Assembly (NCBI GenBank): GCA_035545255.1
Contig: DASZYR010000020.1
Coordinates: 1 to 6,623, forward strand
Direction: 5' to 3'
Length of the DNA: 6,623 nt
Origin: Dokdonella_A sp035545255
GTDB taxonomy: Bacteria > Pseudomonadota > Gammaproteobacteria > Xanthomonadales > Rhodanobacteraceae
Position numbers and translations under genes: made by a program. Shown here in pieces: positions 1-5,896 of the stretch (position 1 is its first letter; each line of letters starts with the position of its first letter). Below the pieces are notes generated by a model. It did not search any database, was not told the origin of the DNA, and saw nothing but the letters and a program-made list of their open reading frames with translations.

Positions 1-522
1 GGTCGCGCCGGTCACGCTCCACGCGACGTCGAACGGCGCGCCGAGGTCGACGGTATCCGGCGCGATCAAGGCGAACCCTGGCGGCATCGGCGGCAAGCCG
101 GCGATGACGGTGACATTCACCGGCAGGCTGAACGCCGATCCTGCGGCATTCGAACAGATCAGGCGCAGTCCGTACGTTCCCGGCATCGATGCGGTCACCG
201 AGCGCGGCGATGTCGGCGTGAACACGTCGGTCCAGCCCGGCAGCGAGACTCCGGCGCCGGCCCAGCCCACGCATCCGGTCGCGCCCGACACGTTCCAGCT
301 CACGTCGAACGGGAGGCCGACGGATGCCCGATCCGGAGCGATCAGAGGGAACGCCTGAGGATACGGCGGAAAGATCTCGTCGAAATCGCTCGCGAAGACC
401 GGATCGTCATCGCCACCGTACCCGCCGCCCGCCGCATTCGCCGCGCCCTCGGTGATGACCCCGGTCAGGAGGAAGCAGAGCGCGAGCGCAGCATTCCGCA
501 GAAGTCGTTGGTCGATGGACAT
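1..522 (-). CDS. Secreted Ig-like repeat protein, partial (C-terminus beyond left edge)
   Basis: The reading frame is open from an ATG at 522 to the window edge (174 codons, no stop), so the gene is cut off on its 3' side. Residues 1-30 look like a signal peptide (RLLRN, then AALALCFLLTGVI, with an AANA-type cleavage site). A Gly/Asp-rich stretch and the motif DPVFASDFDE (residues 40-49) follow. Residues 58-140 form one Ig-like unit: APD..S.G.PFDVSW near its start, Cys84 and Cys123 placed like an Ig disulfide, and a final PVNVTV strand. A second unit begins at residue 150; its first 25 residues match the first unit at 16 positions, giving a 92-residue period. Such repeats usually act in extracellular structure or adhesion, but the function here is unknown. 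A GAGG-like ribosome site lies in GCGAGGACCTGCGA just upstream. The 34-base gap to the preceding gene suggests co-transcription. The number of repeats and any C-terminal domain cannot be seen. Confidence 0.8.
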   Translation of the reverse strand, partial: MSIDQRLLRNAALALCFLLTGVITEGAANAAGGGYGGDDDPVFASDFDEIFPPYPQAFPLIAPDRASVGLPFDVSWNVSGATGCVGWAGAGVSLPGWTDVFTPTSPRSVTASMPGTYGLRLICSNAAGSAFSLPVNVTVIAGLPPMPPGFALIAPDTVDLGAPFDVAWSVTGAT

Positions 523-556
523 TCGCAGGTCCTCGCGGCGAATCGAAACGAGCGGA

Positions 557-1492
557 TCAGAACCGGTAGCAACCCGACAACGCGCCGCGCAGCGACGGCC
601 CGGCGTTCGCGAGCGGCACGTCGCCCTGCAAGCCGCCATTGATGCGCAACTGCGCGGAACCTTCGCGAGTCGCCAGCAGTTTCGGCAATCGCGATTGCGC
701 GACGTCGGCGAGCCAGAGCGTCCGGGCCGGATTGCCCTGCCGCAGCGGCAGCTCGACGCGATCACCCGATGCGGCGAATCCGAGCGTGACCGGACCCGGC
801 GGCGGCGCCGCCTTCACCATCATCGTGAGGAACGCGCTGCCGCGATCGCAGAACAGCGTGAGGCCAGCGACGACGCCGGGTCCGCGCACGGCCGCCATGC
901 CGGTTCGACCTGGCATCGGACGAAGCTCCCAGGCGGATGCGGCGTTCGTTTCCGCGTTCGTTCCCGCGCTCGCGCCGGCGGGTGCACGCGAATCGTGCGC
1001 GGCGCTCTTCGCCTGCCGGGGCGTCCAGTATTTCTCGCACGTATCCGAGCCGGCGCGATGCTTGCCGTCTTCGCAGAATGCGCCGTGCAAGCCGTACCAG
1101 ATCGCGGGTCTGCCGTTGTGCTGGCGGATCTCCCATCCCTGCATGTAGCCGCCGAAGTCCTTCGCCAGCGCATACGAGCCGTCCGGCTGCGAGAGCCAGA
1201 CGCTGACCGGGCAGCCGGCCGATCCGCAGAATTCGTTCGACGGACCGAAACCCGGCCGCTGGCAGCTGTAGCCGGCAAGGTCCACGACGAAATCGTCGGC
1301 GCCGTCTCCGTTGAGGTCGACGGCCTTCGCGTAGTCGTCGCCGAGCTTGGCCTTGCCGCCATCTTTCGTGCATCCCTGCGTCAGCCGGTCGGCGTCCTTG
1401 CGCAGCTCCGGCGGCAGTTTCGGCGGCGCCGCCTGCGCCAGGACGCAGAAGAACATCGCCGCAACGACCGGCGACAGCGCGATCGTTCGCAT
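557..1492 (-). CDS. Secreted cysteine-rich protein with DxNxDG (VCBS/EF-loop-like) motif
   Basis: The product has 311 residues and is of unknown function. I chose the ATG at 1492 over one 28 codons upstream for two reasons: AAGGAG sits 6 bases before it, and it opens directly into a signal peptide (MRTIALSPVVAAMFFCVLAQ, cleavage near residue 21). The first mature domain (about 25-158) carries DLNGDGADDF at 59-68, a loop typical of calcium-binding VCBS/FG-GAP or EF-hand-like segments, and Cys41, 77, 89, 94, 140 and 152. This even number suggests disulfides in the periplasm. An Ala/Gly/Asn-rich linker (about 160-186) is encoded partly by a 12-bp tandem repeat. The last domain (about 187-311) is beta-rich, with LTLFCDRGSA, RINGGLQGDVPL and a C-terminal GCYRF; Cys215 and Cys308 may pair. 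I recognise no named family for this domain. Neighbours are 34 bases downstream and 80 bases upstream, all on the same strand. Confidence 0.85.
   Translation of the reverse strand: MRTIALSPVVAAMFFCVLAQAAPPKLPPELRKDADRLTQGCTKDGGKAKLGDDYAKAVDLNGDGADDFVVDLAGYSCQRPGFGPSNEFCGSAGCPVSVWLSQPDGSYALAKDFGGYMQGWEIRQHNGRPAIWYGLHGAFCEDGKHRAGSDTCEKYWTPRQAKSAAHDSRAPAGASAGTNAETNAASAWELRPMPGRTGMAAVRGPGVVAGLTLFCDRGSAFLTMMVKAAPPPGPVTLGFAASGDRVELPLRQGNPARTLWLADVAQSRLPKLLATREGSAQLRINGGLQGDVPLANAGPSLRGALSGCYRF
942..977. repeat. Three 12-bp tandem units inside the 557-1492 gene
   Basis: The plus strand reads GCGTTCGTTTCC, then GCGTTCGTTCCC (one difference), then the more diverged GCGCTCGCGCCG. The unit is a multiple of three, so the frame is kept. 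It encodes the Ala/Gly/Thr/Asn/Glu linker between the two domains of the secreted protein, a place where length changes are likely to be tolerated. Confidence 0.6.
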
Positions 1493-1498
1493 TCGCCT

Positions 1499-1504
1499 CT
1501 CCTT
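1499..1504 (-). promoter_or_regulatory. Strong Shine-Dalgarno site deciding the start of the 1492 gene
   Basis: The minus strand reads AAGGAG, a perfect core match to the 16S rRNA tail, 6 bases ahead of the ATG at 1492. This supports that start against the longer in-frame ATG pair at 1576/1573, whose extra 28 residues (basic, Ser/Pro-rich) would bury the signal peptide. Confidence 0.8.
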
Positions 1505-1516
1505 GTTTTCGTTCAC

Positions 1517-1547
1517 GCGAGCGAGCCGATGCCTCGATCCGCTCGCT
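1517..1547. other. Inverted repeat in the gap between two minus-strand genes
   Basis: AGCGAGC (1520-1526) can pair with GCTCGCT (1541-1547), or GCGAGCG (1517-1523) with CGCTCGC (1540-1546), across a loop of 14-16 bases. It lies in the 80-base gap ahead of the 1492 gene. On the minus strand no U-run follows, so it is not a convincing terminator. It could be an RNA processing or stability hairpin, or chance in GC-rich sequence. Confidence 0.25.
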
Positions 1548-1572
1548 GGCCGCTTCACGCCGGACGGTCGCA

Positions 1573-2085
1573 TCACGAGACGTTGAATCCCATGATCCGG
1601 CAGACGTCGACGAGCAGGCCGTGCGCCGTCGTCTCGTCCATGCCGCCGGCGACGACGGTCGACTTTCCGCCCGTCTCGACGTTCAGCGTGTAGCCGATGC
1701 GCGCGCCGCGCGCGCGATGTGCCATGCCGGCCTGGACGTTCGCGCTCGACGAATACTGCGTCAGAAGCTCCTGGTCCGTCACGGCGTTCTTGATGATGAG
1801 GCGATGGATGTCGTCGCGCTTGAACGTCTGGCCGCCGATCTCGAGCGAATCGCCCGTAACCTTGAACGTCGCGGGCTGGCGTCCCGACGAGGGCCGCGGA
1901 TCGTGAACCCAGGCCCAGATCAGGAACGCGATGCCGACGACCAGAAGGAACGGCACGGCAAGGCCGATGAGGCAGATGAATCCGCCGACGAAGAAGAAAT
2001 AGATCGGCTTGGGCATCGATGCCGGCGTGACCTCGAACGTCGTGACCCCGCCGCTTTCGCTTTTCCTGTATTCGGAACCTGCCAT
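1573..2085 (-). CDS. Small membrane protein with C-terminal beta-rich (PH-like) domain
   Basis: The product has 170 residues and I do not recognise a named family. After a polar N-terminus (1-24), residues 27-60 are a continuous hydrophobic stretch of about 34 residues with Gly and Pro in the middle (GLAVPF). This is long enough for a two-pass hairpin (roughly 27-43 and 45-60). It would leave both ends on the same side, probably the cytoplasm. Residues 72-170 alternate strands (FKVTGDSLEIGGQTF, RDDIHRLIIKN, IGYTLNVETGG) and end in a helix (TTAHGLLVDVCRIMGF). This layout resembles bacterial PH-like domains that follow membrane hairpins, but that comparison is by eye. The ATG at 2085 has only a weak GAGAG ribosome site 8-12 bases upstream. 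It sits 66 bases after the secreted-protein gene and 80 bases before the next gene on the same strand. Confidence 0.75.
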   Translation of the reverse strand: MAGSEYRKSESGGVTTFEVTPASMPKPIYFFFVGGFICLIGLAVPFLLVVGIAFLIWAWVHDPRPSSGRQPATFKVTGDSLEIGGQTFKRDDIHRLIIKNAVTDQELLTQYSSSANVQAGMAHRARGARIGYTLNVETGGKSTVVAGGMDETTAHGLLVDVCRIMGFNVS

Positions 2086-2114
2086 CGCTGTGCTCTCACG
2101 TCACGTTGAAGAAA

Positions 2115-2141
2115 GAAATTCGATTTCGCCGCCACGGCGGC
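2115..2141 (-). terminator. Probable Rho-independent terminator after the 2859-2152 gene
   Basis: In minus-strand sense, starting 10 bases after the stop codon, GCCGCC-GT-GGCGGC forms a very GC-rich hairpin (plus positions 2128-2141). It is followed by GAAATCGAATTTCTTTCTTC, which is U-rich and contains a second small inverted repeat (GAAAT/ATTTC, 2115-2127). The U-tract is interrupted, so termination may be partial and allow some read-through into the next gene. Confidence 0.5.
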
Positions 2142-2151
2142 AATCGACCGC

Positions 2152-2859
2152 TCAATGCGACCGCGATCCATCCGCCGTCGGCTCTCCGTTCTGAAGCACG
2201 GCGCCGACGTAACACGTCGCGCCGGAGCAGACGGAATCCGATTCCGGATCCGCAATCGTGATATTCACGTAGTAGTCGCTGTCGGGTTCGAGCGGGCACC
2301 ATGTGGCCGGGCCGGTCCCAAGACGCCAGGAAACAAGAAGGCCATCGAAAGGCACGCCGCTCGCGAGGCAGTCTTGCGCCGGCAGGTTTTCGCTGAAGTC
2401 GCCGCACGTGCGGCTGATCGCCATCGTGATCGCGGGAGCGCCCGGCGGATACGTCGAGAAGCGTCCCCAGAGGCCATCCGGTCCCGAGCTCGTGCGGAAA
2501 TGGAGGCCGACGTAGCCCCATCTCTGGAAGTTGCGGATGTACGGCGTCGAATGCGGAACACCGGGCCACGGCGCCGGAACCTGATCGGTCGCGGACGCGA
2601 ATCCCCAGACGTAATCCCATTCGGTCAGCGCAACGTTCGCCCGAATGCCGGGAGGCCCGTATCCGATGTCCCCGGTGGGCTGATGCGTGCGGATTCCGTC
2701 GGGCAGCGTGATCTCGGAGGAGCAAAGCCCGCCTTCGAACCCGTTCGCGAAGATGAGATCGCCGCCGATCGCGGGAGCCGATGCCGCCAGCAGGATCGAC
2801 GCGATCAGCGTCGGCACGATCGTTCGTCTGCGCCTTCGTCTCGTCATCCATGTCTTCAT
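2152..2859 (-). CDS. Secreted cysteine-rich protein with IFANGFE tag
   Basis: The product has 235 residues from the ATG at 2859. A second ATG four codons later (2847) is equally possible; both lead into a basic RRRRRR stretch and a signal peptide core (IVPTLIASILLAASAPA). The open frame extends upstream to 2961 but would place about 34 unlikely residues before the signal. Right after the likely cleavage site comes DLIFANGFE (34-42). The mature part has six cysteines (46, 152, 164, 188, 211, 216), with TCGDFS, TWCPLEPDSDYYVNI and CSGATC along the C-terminal half. This suggests a disulfide-bonded beta-rich exported protein. I recall similar unnamed secreted proteins in gammaproteobacteria that share a CGDF...C...C.L.P...YY.NI pattern, but know no function. 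It is transcribed divergently from the winged-helix kinase, whose promoter region it shares, and is followed by a hairpin with a U-rich tail. Confidence 0.8.
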   Translation of the reverse strand: MKTWMTRRRRRRTIVPTLIASILLAASAPAIGGDLIFANGFEGGLCSSEITLPDGIRTHQPTGDIGYGPPGIRANVALTEWDYVWGFASATDQVPAPWPGVPHSTPYIRNFQRWGYVGLHFRTSSGPDGLWGRFSTYPPGAPAITMAISRTCGDFSENLPAQDCLASGVPFDGLLVSWRLGTGPATWCPLEPDSDYYVNITIADPESDSVCSGATCYVGAVLQNGEPTADGSRSH

Positions 2860-3086
2860 TCCGGGATCCCCAGTCCTGACGCCAGCAACGCGAACCATCA
2901 GCACATCGCATGCCACGATTTGCGCCGCGTGCGCGCGGACGGCCGCGTCACTTGCCGACACCTCGCGTCAGAACATTGCCGGCGGCGGCGCGACAAGTCC
3001 TCACGGCCTCTTCAAGAAAACTTCAAGCCCGCGCCGTACGCCGGTAAGATCGGCGCAACCGGCCGCAACGGGGGACGATCGGGACA
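2860..3086. promoter_or_regulatory. Divergent intergenic control region
   Basis: This 227-base gap separates the minus-strand envelope genes from the plus-strand kinase. On the kinase side it holds the CTTCAAG direct repeat and a promoter-like pair (listed separately). On the other side CGCGTCA occurs at 2944-2950 and again at 2964-2970, a 20-bp period (about two helical turns), each followed by TTGCCG (2952-2957 and 2976-2981). I could not identify a convincing -10/-35 pair for the minus-strand gene. Confidence 0.5.
3010..3050 (+). promoter_or_regulatory. CTTCAAG direct repeat overlapping a promoter of the kinase gene
   Basis: CTTCAAG occurs at 3010-3016 and again at 3021-3027, separated by AAAA, so the copies are 11 bp apart and on the same face of the helix. 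OmpR/PhoB-type winged-helix proteins typically bind such tandem direct repeats head to tail. The second copy supplies TTCAAG (3022-3027, 3 of 6 to the sigma-70 -35), and a 17-base spacer leads to TAAGAT (3045-3050, 4 of 6 to TATAAT). A start near 3057 would leave a leader of about 30 bases. A weak -35 replaced by an activator site is what activator-dependent promoters of this class look like. Binding by the adjacent gene product is an inference. Confidence 0.5.
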
Positions 3087-5816
3087 ATGTCAGGCACGGG
3101 CGCCGCGGACGCGCCGCTTTATCTGTGGCGTTTTTCGGGAATCGAATACGACGAGGCGCGCATGGAGCTGCGCGCCGACGGCGGCGCCGTCGCGATGGAG
3201 CCGCGGCCGCTGCAGGTGCTCGCTCTGCTGCTTCGCCATGCCGGCGAGGTCGTGACCAAGCAGGAGCTGTTCGACCTCGTCTGGGCCGGACGGCCGACCG
3301 TGGACCACGTGCTCGCGACCGCGGTCGGCAAGCTGCGCCGCGCGTTCGGCGACGAACGCGAGGAGCTGATCGCCACGGTGCCGCGGCTCGGCTACCGCTT
3401 CGTCGGCGCCGTCGAGCGCGTCGTCGTCGGACGGCGCATGACCAGCGGGCTTTCGTTCGAGCGCGGCCAGTCCGTGCCGGGGCGCGAGCATTTCCGGCTC
3501 GAAGCCCAGCTCGACCGCACGCTCGGAAGCGAAGTGTGGCTCGCGCGTCACGACAAGACGCGCGAGGCGCGCGTCTACAAGTTCGGTTTCGACGCGTCGC
3601 ACCTCTCGGCGCTGAAGCGCGAAGCGACGCTGGCGCGCGTGCTGCGCGAATCGCTCGGCGAGCGCGGCGACTTCGTCCGCGTCATCGACTGGAACTTCGC
3701 GACCGAGCCGTTCTATCTCGAAGAGGAATACGGCGGAAAGAATCTCCTCGCCTGGGCCGCCGAAGAGCCCGATCTCGCGCACTGGGCGCTTTCCGAGCGC
3801 GTGGCCTTCTTCCTGCCGATCGCCGATGCGCTCGCTGCCGCGCACGGCGTCGGCGTGCTCCACAAGGATCTCAAGCCCGCGAACGTGCTCGTGCAGCGCG
3901 GCGGCGACGGCTGGCGCGCGCGCATCGCCGATTTCGGCAGCGGCCGGCTGCTCGAGCCCGAGCGACTCGAAGAGCTCGGCATCACCGCGCTCGGCCTCAC
4001 CCAGACGAACGCCACCTCGCCCGATTCGAGCGGCGGCACGCTGCTCTATCTCGCACCCGAAGTCATCGCGGGACACGTGCCGACCGCGCAGAGCGATATC
4101 TACGCGCTCGGCATCCTGCTCTATCAGGTTGCGGTCGGCGATCTCAGGAAGCCGCTCACCTCGGGATGGGAGCGCGACATCGACGATGCGCTGCTGCGCG
4201 AGGACATCGCTCGCGCGACCGACGGCGAGCCGTCGCGACGGCTCGCGAGCGCGGCCGAGCTCGCCGATCGCCTGCGCCGCCTGCCCGAGCGCCGCGCCGA
4301 GCGCGAGCATCTCGCGGCGACGGAGCGAAGCGAGCAGATCGCGCGTCGCGCGCTCGAGCGCTCCCGCGCGCGACGGCCGTGGGTCGCGGCGCTGGTCGGT
4401 GCGCTGGCGCTCGGCCTCGGCATCGCCGCCTGGCTGTACGGGCGCGCCGACGCCGCGCGCGTGCGCGCCGAGCACGAGACGGCACGCTCGACCGCGATCC
4501 GCACGTTCCTGAGCGATGACCTCCTCGGCGCCGCCGATCCTTCCAACGCGTACTACGACGGCGATCCGACGATCGCCGAGCTCCTGCGGCGCGCCGAAGC
4601 CACGCTGGCCGGACGCTTCGCGCACGAGCCGGACATCCGCGGCGCGGTCTACGAATCGCTCGCGCGCGCCTACGCCGGATTCGGTCGCACCGACGCCGCG
4701 ACCGACGACTACGACCGCGCCGCCGCTGCGTACGATGCCGCGGGTTCGATCGATGCTGCGCTACGCGCGCGCTACGACGCGATCCGCATGCTCGCGCTGC
4801 GGCATTCCTACGAAGAAGCCGATCGCCGTCTTTCGGAAACGACGCGCCTTGCCGGCGATCGCGCCGGGAACGATCCCGAGCTCGCGCTGCACGCGGCGCT
4901 TGCGCGCGGAATGCTGGCGAACCAGCGTTTCGACGCGCACGGCACGCTGCGCGAATACACGATCGCCGACGCGCTGCAGCGCGCGCACTGGCCGGACGAT
5001 GCCTCGCTCGCGATCGCGATCCGCTCGCGGCTCGCGGACGGACACCTGCGCCTCGGCGAGTTCGCCCAGGCCGAGGACGTCATCCGCCACCGGATGCTCG
5101 ACGATCCGGTCCTCTCGGAGCAGCACGTAGGCAAGGCCGCGATCGGCTCGATGCACCGGGAGCTCGCGCGCGTGCTGCGCAATCAATCGCACCTGGACGA
5201 GGCGCGAGTGGAAGCCGAAAGCGCGGTGGCGATGATGAAGGCGGGCCTCGGGCCCGACCACTTCCACGTCATCGACGCGTTGAGCGTCCTGTCCAGCATC
5301 TACCAGGATCTCCACCAGTGCGATGCGGCGCTCGCGACGGCGCGCGAAGTCGTGCAACGTTATACCGCCGTGCGCCCGATGACCGACCAGGGCACGCTGA
5401 TCGAAGTCGGCAACCTTGGCTTCGTGGAATACGACTGCGGCGACCTTCCGGACGCGATCGAGCACCTCGCGAAGGCCGAGCAGGGTCTCGTTGACCACTA
5501 TGGCGACGGCCTCGCGGCCGTGCAGGTCTATCGCGTCGGCCTCGCCAAAGCGCTGGCCGACACGGGCCGCTACGACGATGCGCTCGCCAAGCTCGGCAAC
5601 ATTTCGGGCGCCGCGATGCAATCCGCCGAAACGCGCAGCGGCGCGCTCGACGAAGCCGATTTCGCGCGCGGCCGGATCTACGTCCTGCAAGGACGGCGCG
5701 ACGAAGGCCTCGAACTCCTGCGCGCGCTGAAGTCGCGCATCGAGCGCCGCAAAGGCGGATCGGACATCCTGGCCGAGATCGACGAGTTCCTCGAACGGCA
5801 CGAAGCGCCGCGATAG
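3087..5816 (+). CDS. Winged-helix / Ser-Thr kinase / transmembrane / TPR receptor protein
   Basis: This 909-residue protein has four parts. Residues 12-108 are an OmpR/PhoB-type winged helix (EPRPLQVLALLLRHAGEVVTKQEL, recognition helix TVDHVLATAVGKLRRAFGD, wing VPRLGYRFVG). Residues about 135-400 are a protein kinase with Lys165 (VYKF), Glu179, the catalytic loop HKDLKPAN (Asp261, Asn266), DFG at 282-284, APE at 323-325 and Asp337 in DIYALG. The glycine loop is degenerate (LDRTLGSEVWLA) and HKD replaces HRD. A basic helical linker (401-430) precedes one membrane span (about 432-451). Residues about 515-890 are TPR-like helical pairs, for example 521-550, 684-717, 727-760 and 812-844. The RRSRARR before the span places DNA-binding and kinase domains in the cytoplasm and the TPRs in the periplasm. 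It probably senses an envelope partner and acts by phosphorylation, transcription control or both. Winged-helix/TPR and kinase/TPR proteins are known; the ligand and targets here are not. GGGGGAC lies 10-16 bases before the ATG. Confidence 0.92.
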   Translation: MSGTGAADAPLYLWRFSGIEYDEARMELRADGGAVAMEPRPLQVLALLLRHAGEVVTKQELFDLVWAGRPTVDHVLATAVGKLRRAFGDEREELIATVPRLGYRFVGAVERVVVGRRMTSGLSFERGQSVPGREHFRLEAQLDRTLGSEVWLARHDKTREARVYKFGFDASHLSALKREATLARVLRESLGERGDFVRVIDWNFATEPFYLEEEYGGKNLLAWAAEEPDLAHWALSERVAFFLPIADALAAAHGVGVLHKDLKPANVLVQRGGDGWRARIADFGSGRLLEPERLEELGITALGLTQTNATSPDSSGGTLLYLAPEVIAGHVPTAQSDIYALGILLYQVAVGDLRKPLTSGWERDIDDALLREDIARATDGEPSRRLASAAELADRLRRLPERRAEREHLAATERSEQIARRALERSRARRPWVAALVGALALGLGIAAWLYGRADAARVRAEHETARSTAIRTFLSDDLLGAADPSNAYYDGDPTIAELLRRAEATLAGRFAHEPDIRGAVYESLARAYAGFGRTDAATDDYDRAAAAYDAAGSIDAALRARYDAIRMLALRHSYEEADRRLSETTRLAGDRAGNDPELALHAALARGMLANQRFDAHGTLREYTIADALQRAHWPDDASLAIAIRSRLADGHLRLGEFAQAEDVIRHRMLDDPVLSEQHVGKAAIGSMHRELARVLRNQSHLDEARVEAESAVAMMKAGLGPDHFHVIDALSVLSSIYQDLHQCDAALATAREVVQRYTAVRPMTDQGTLIEVGNLGFVEYDCGDLPDAIEHLAKAEQGLVDHYGDGLAAVQVYRVGLAKALADTGRYDDALAKLGNISGAAMQSAETRSGALDEADFARGRIYVLQGRRDEGLELLRALKSRIERRKGGSDILAEIDEFLERHEAPR

Positions 5817-5820
5817 AGGC

Positions 5821-5861
5821 GCTTCGAGACGCGATGCCGCGGCGCGTCGGCATCCGGAAGC
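5821..5861. terminator. Hairpin between convergent genes, possible bidirectional terminator
   Basis: GATGCCG (5833-5839) pairs perfectly with CGGCATC (5848-5854) around an 8-base loop. Outside it GCTTC (5821-5825) can pair with GAAGC (5857-5861) after an asymmetric internal loop. It begins 5 bases after the kinase stop codon and 36 bases beyond the ssb stop on the other strand. No U-run follows in either direction, so termination would be inefficient or Rho-assisted. Confidence 0.4.
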
Positions 5862-5896
5862 ATGCGCTCGCCGGTCGACCCCGGACGGCGCCGGTA

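Noticed and set aside
452..1693. Long plus-strand open frame of 413 codons opposite the secreted-protein genes
   Set aside because: Its translation is Arg/Ala-rich with no domain or signal pattern, and it overlaps two minus-strand genes with clear signal peptide and membrane features. It is a shadow frame of GC-rich coding DNA.
2860..2961. In-frame 34-codon extension of the 2859-2152 gene
   Set aside because: It would place a non-hydrophobic segment before a clear signal peptide; the internal ATG fits better.
2687..4519. Plus-strand open frame of 610 codons overlapping the kinase start
   Set aside because: It is extremely Arg/Ala-rich and out of frame with the well-supported winged-helix/kinase protein.
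3090..4625. Minus-strand open frame of 511 codons inside the kinase gene
   Set aside because: It is antisense to the winged-helix and kinase motifs, with low-complexity composition; an artefact of high third-position GC.
5869..5890. Weak inverted repeat CGCCG/CGGCG before the ssb stop
   Set aside because: Only five G/C pairs in very GC-rich sequence; expected by chance.
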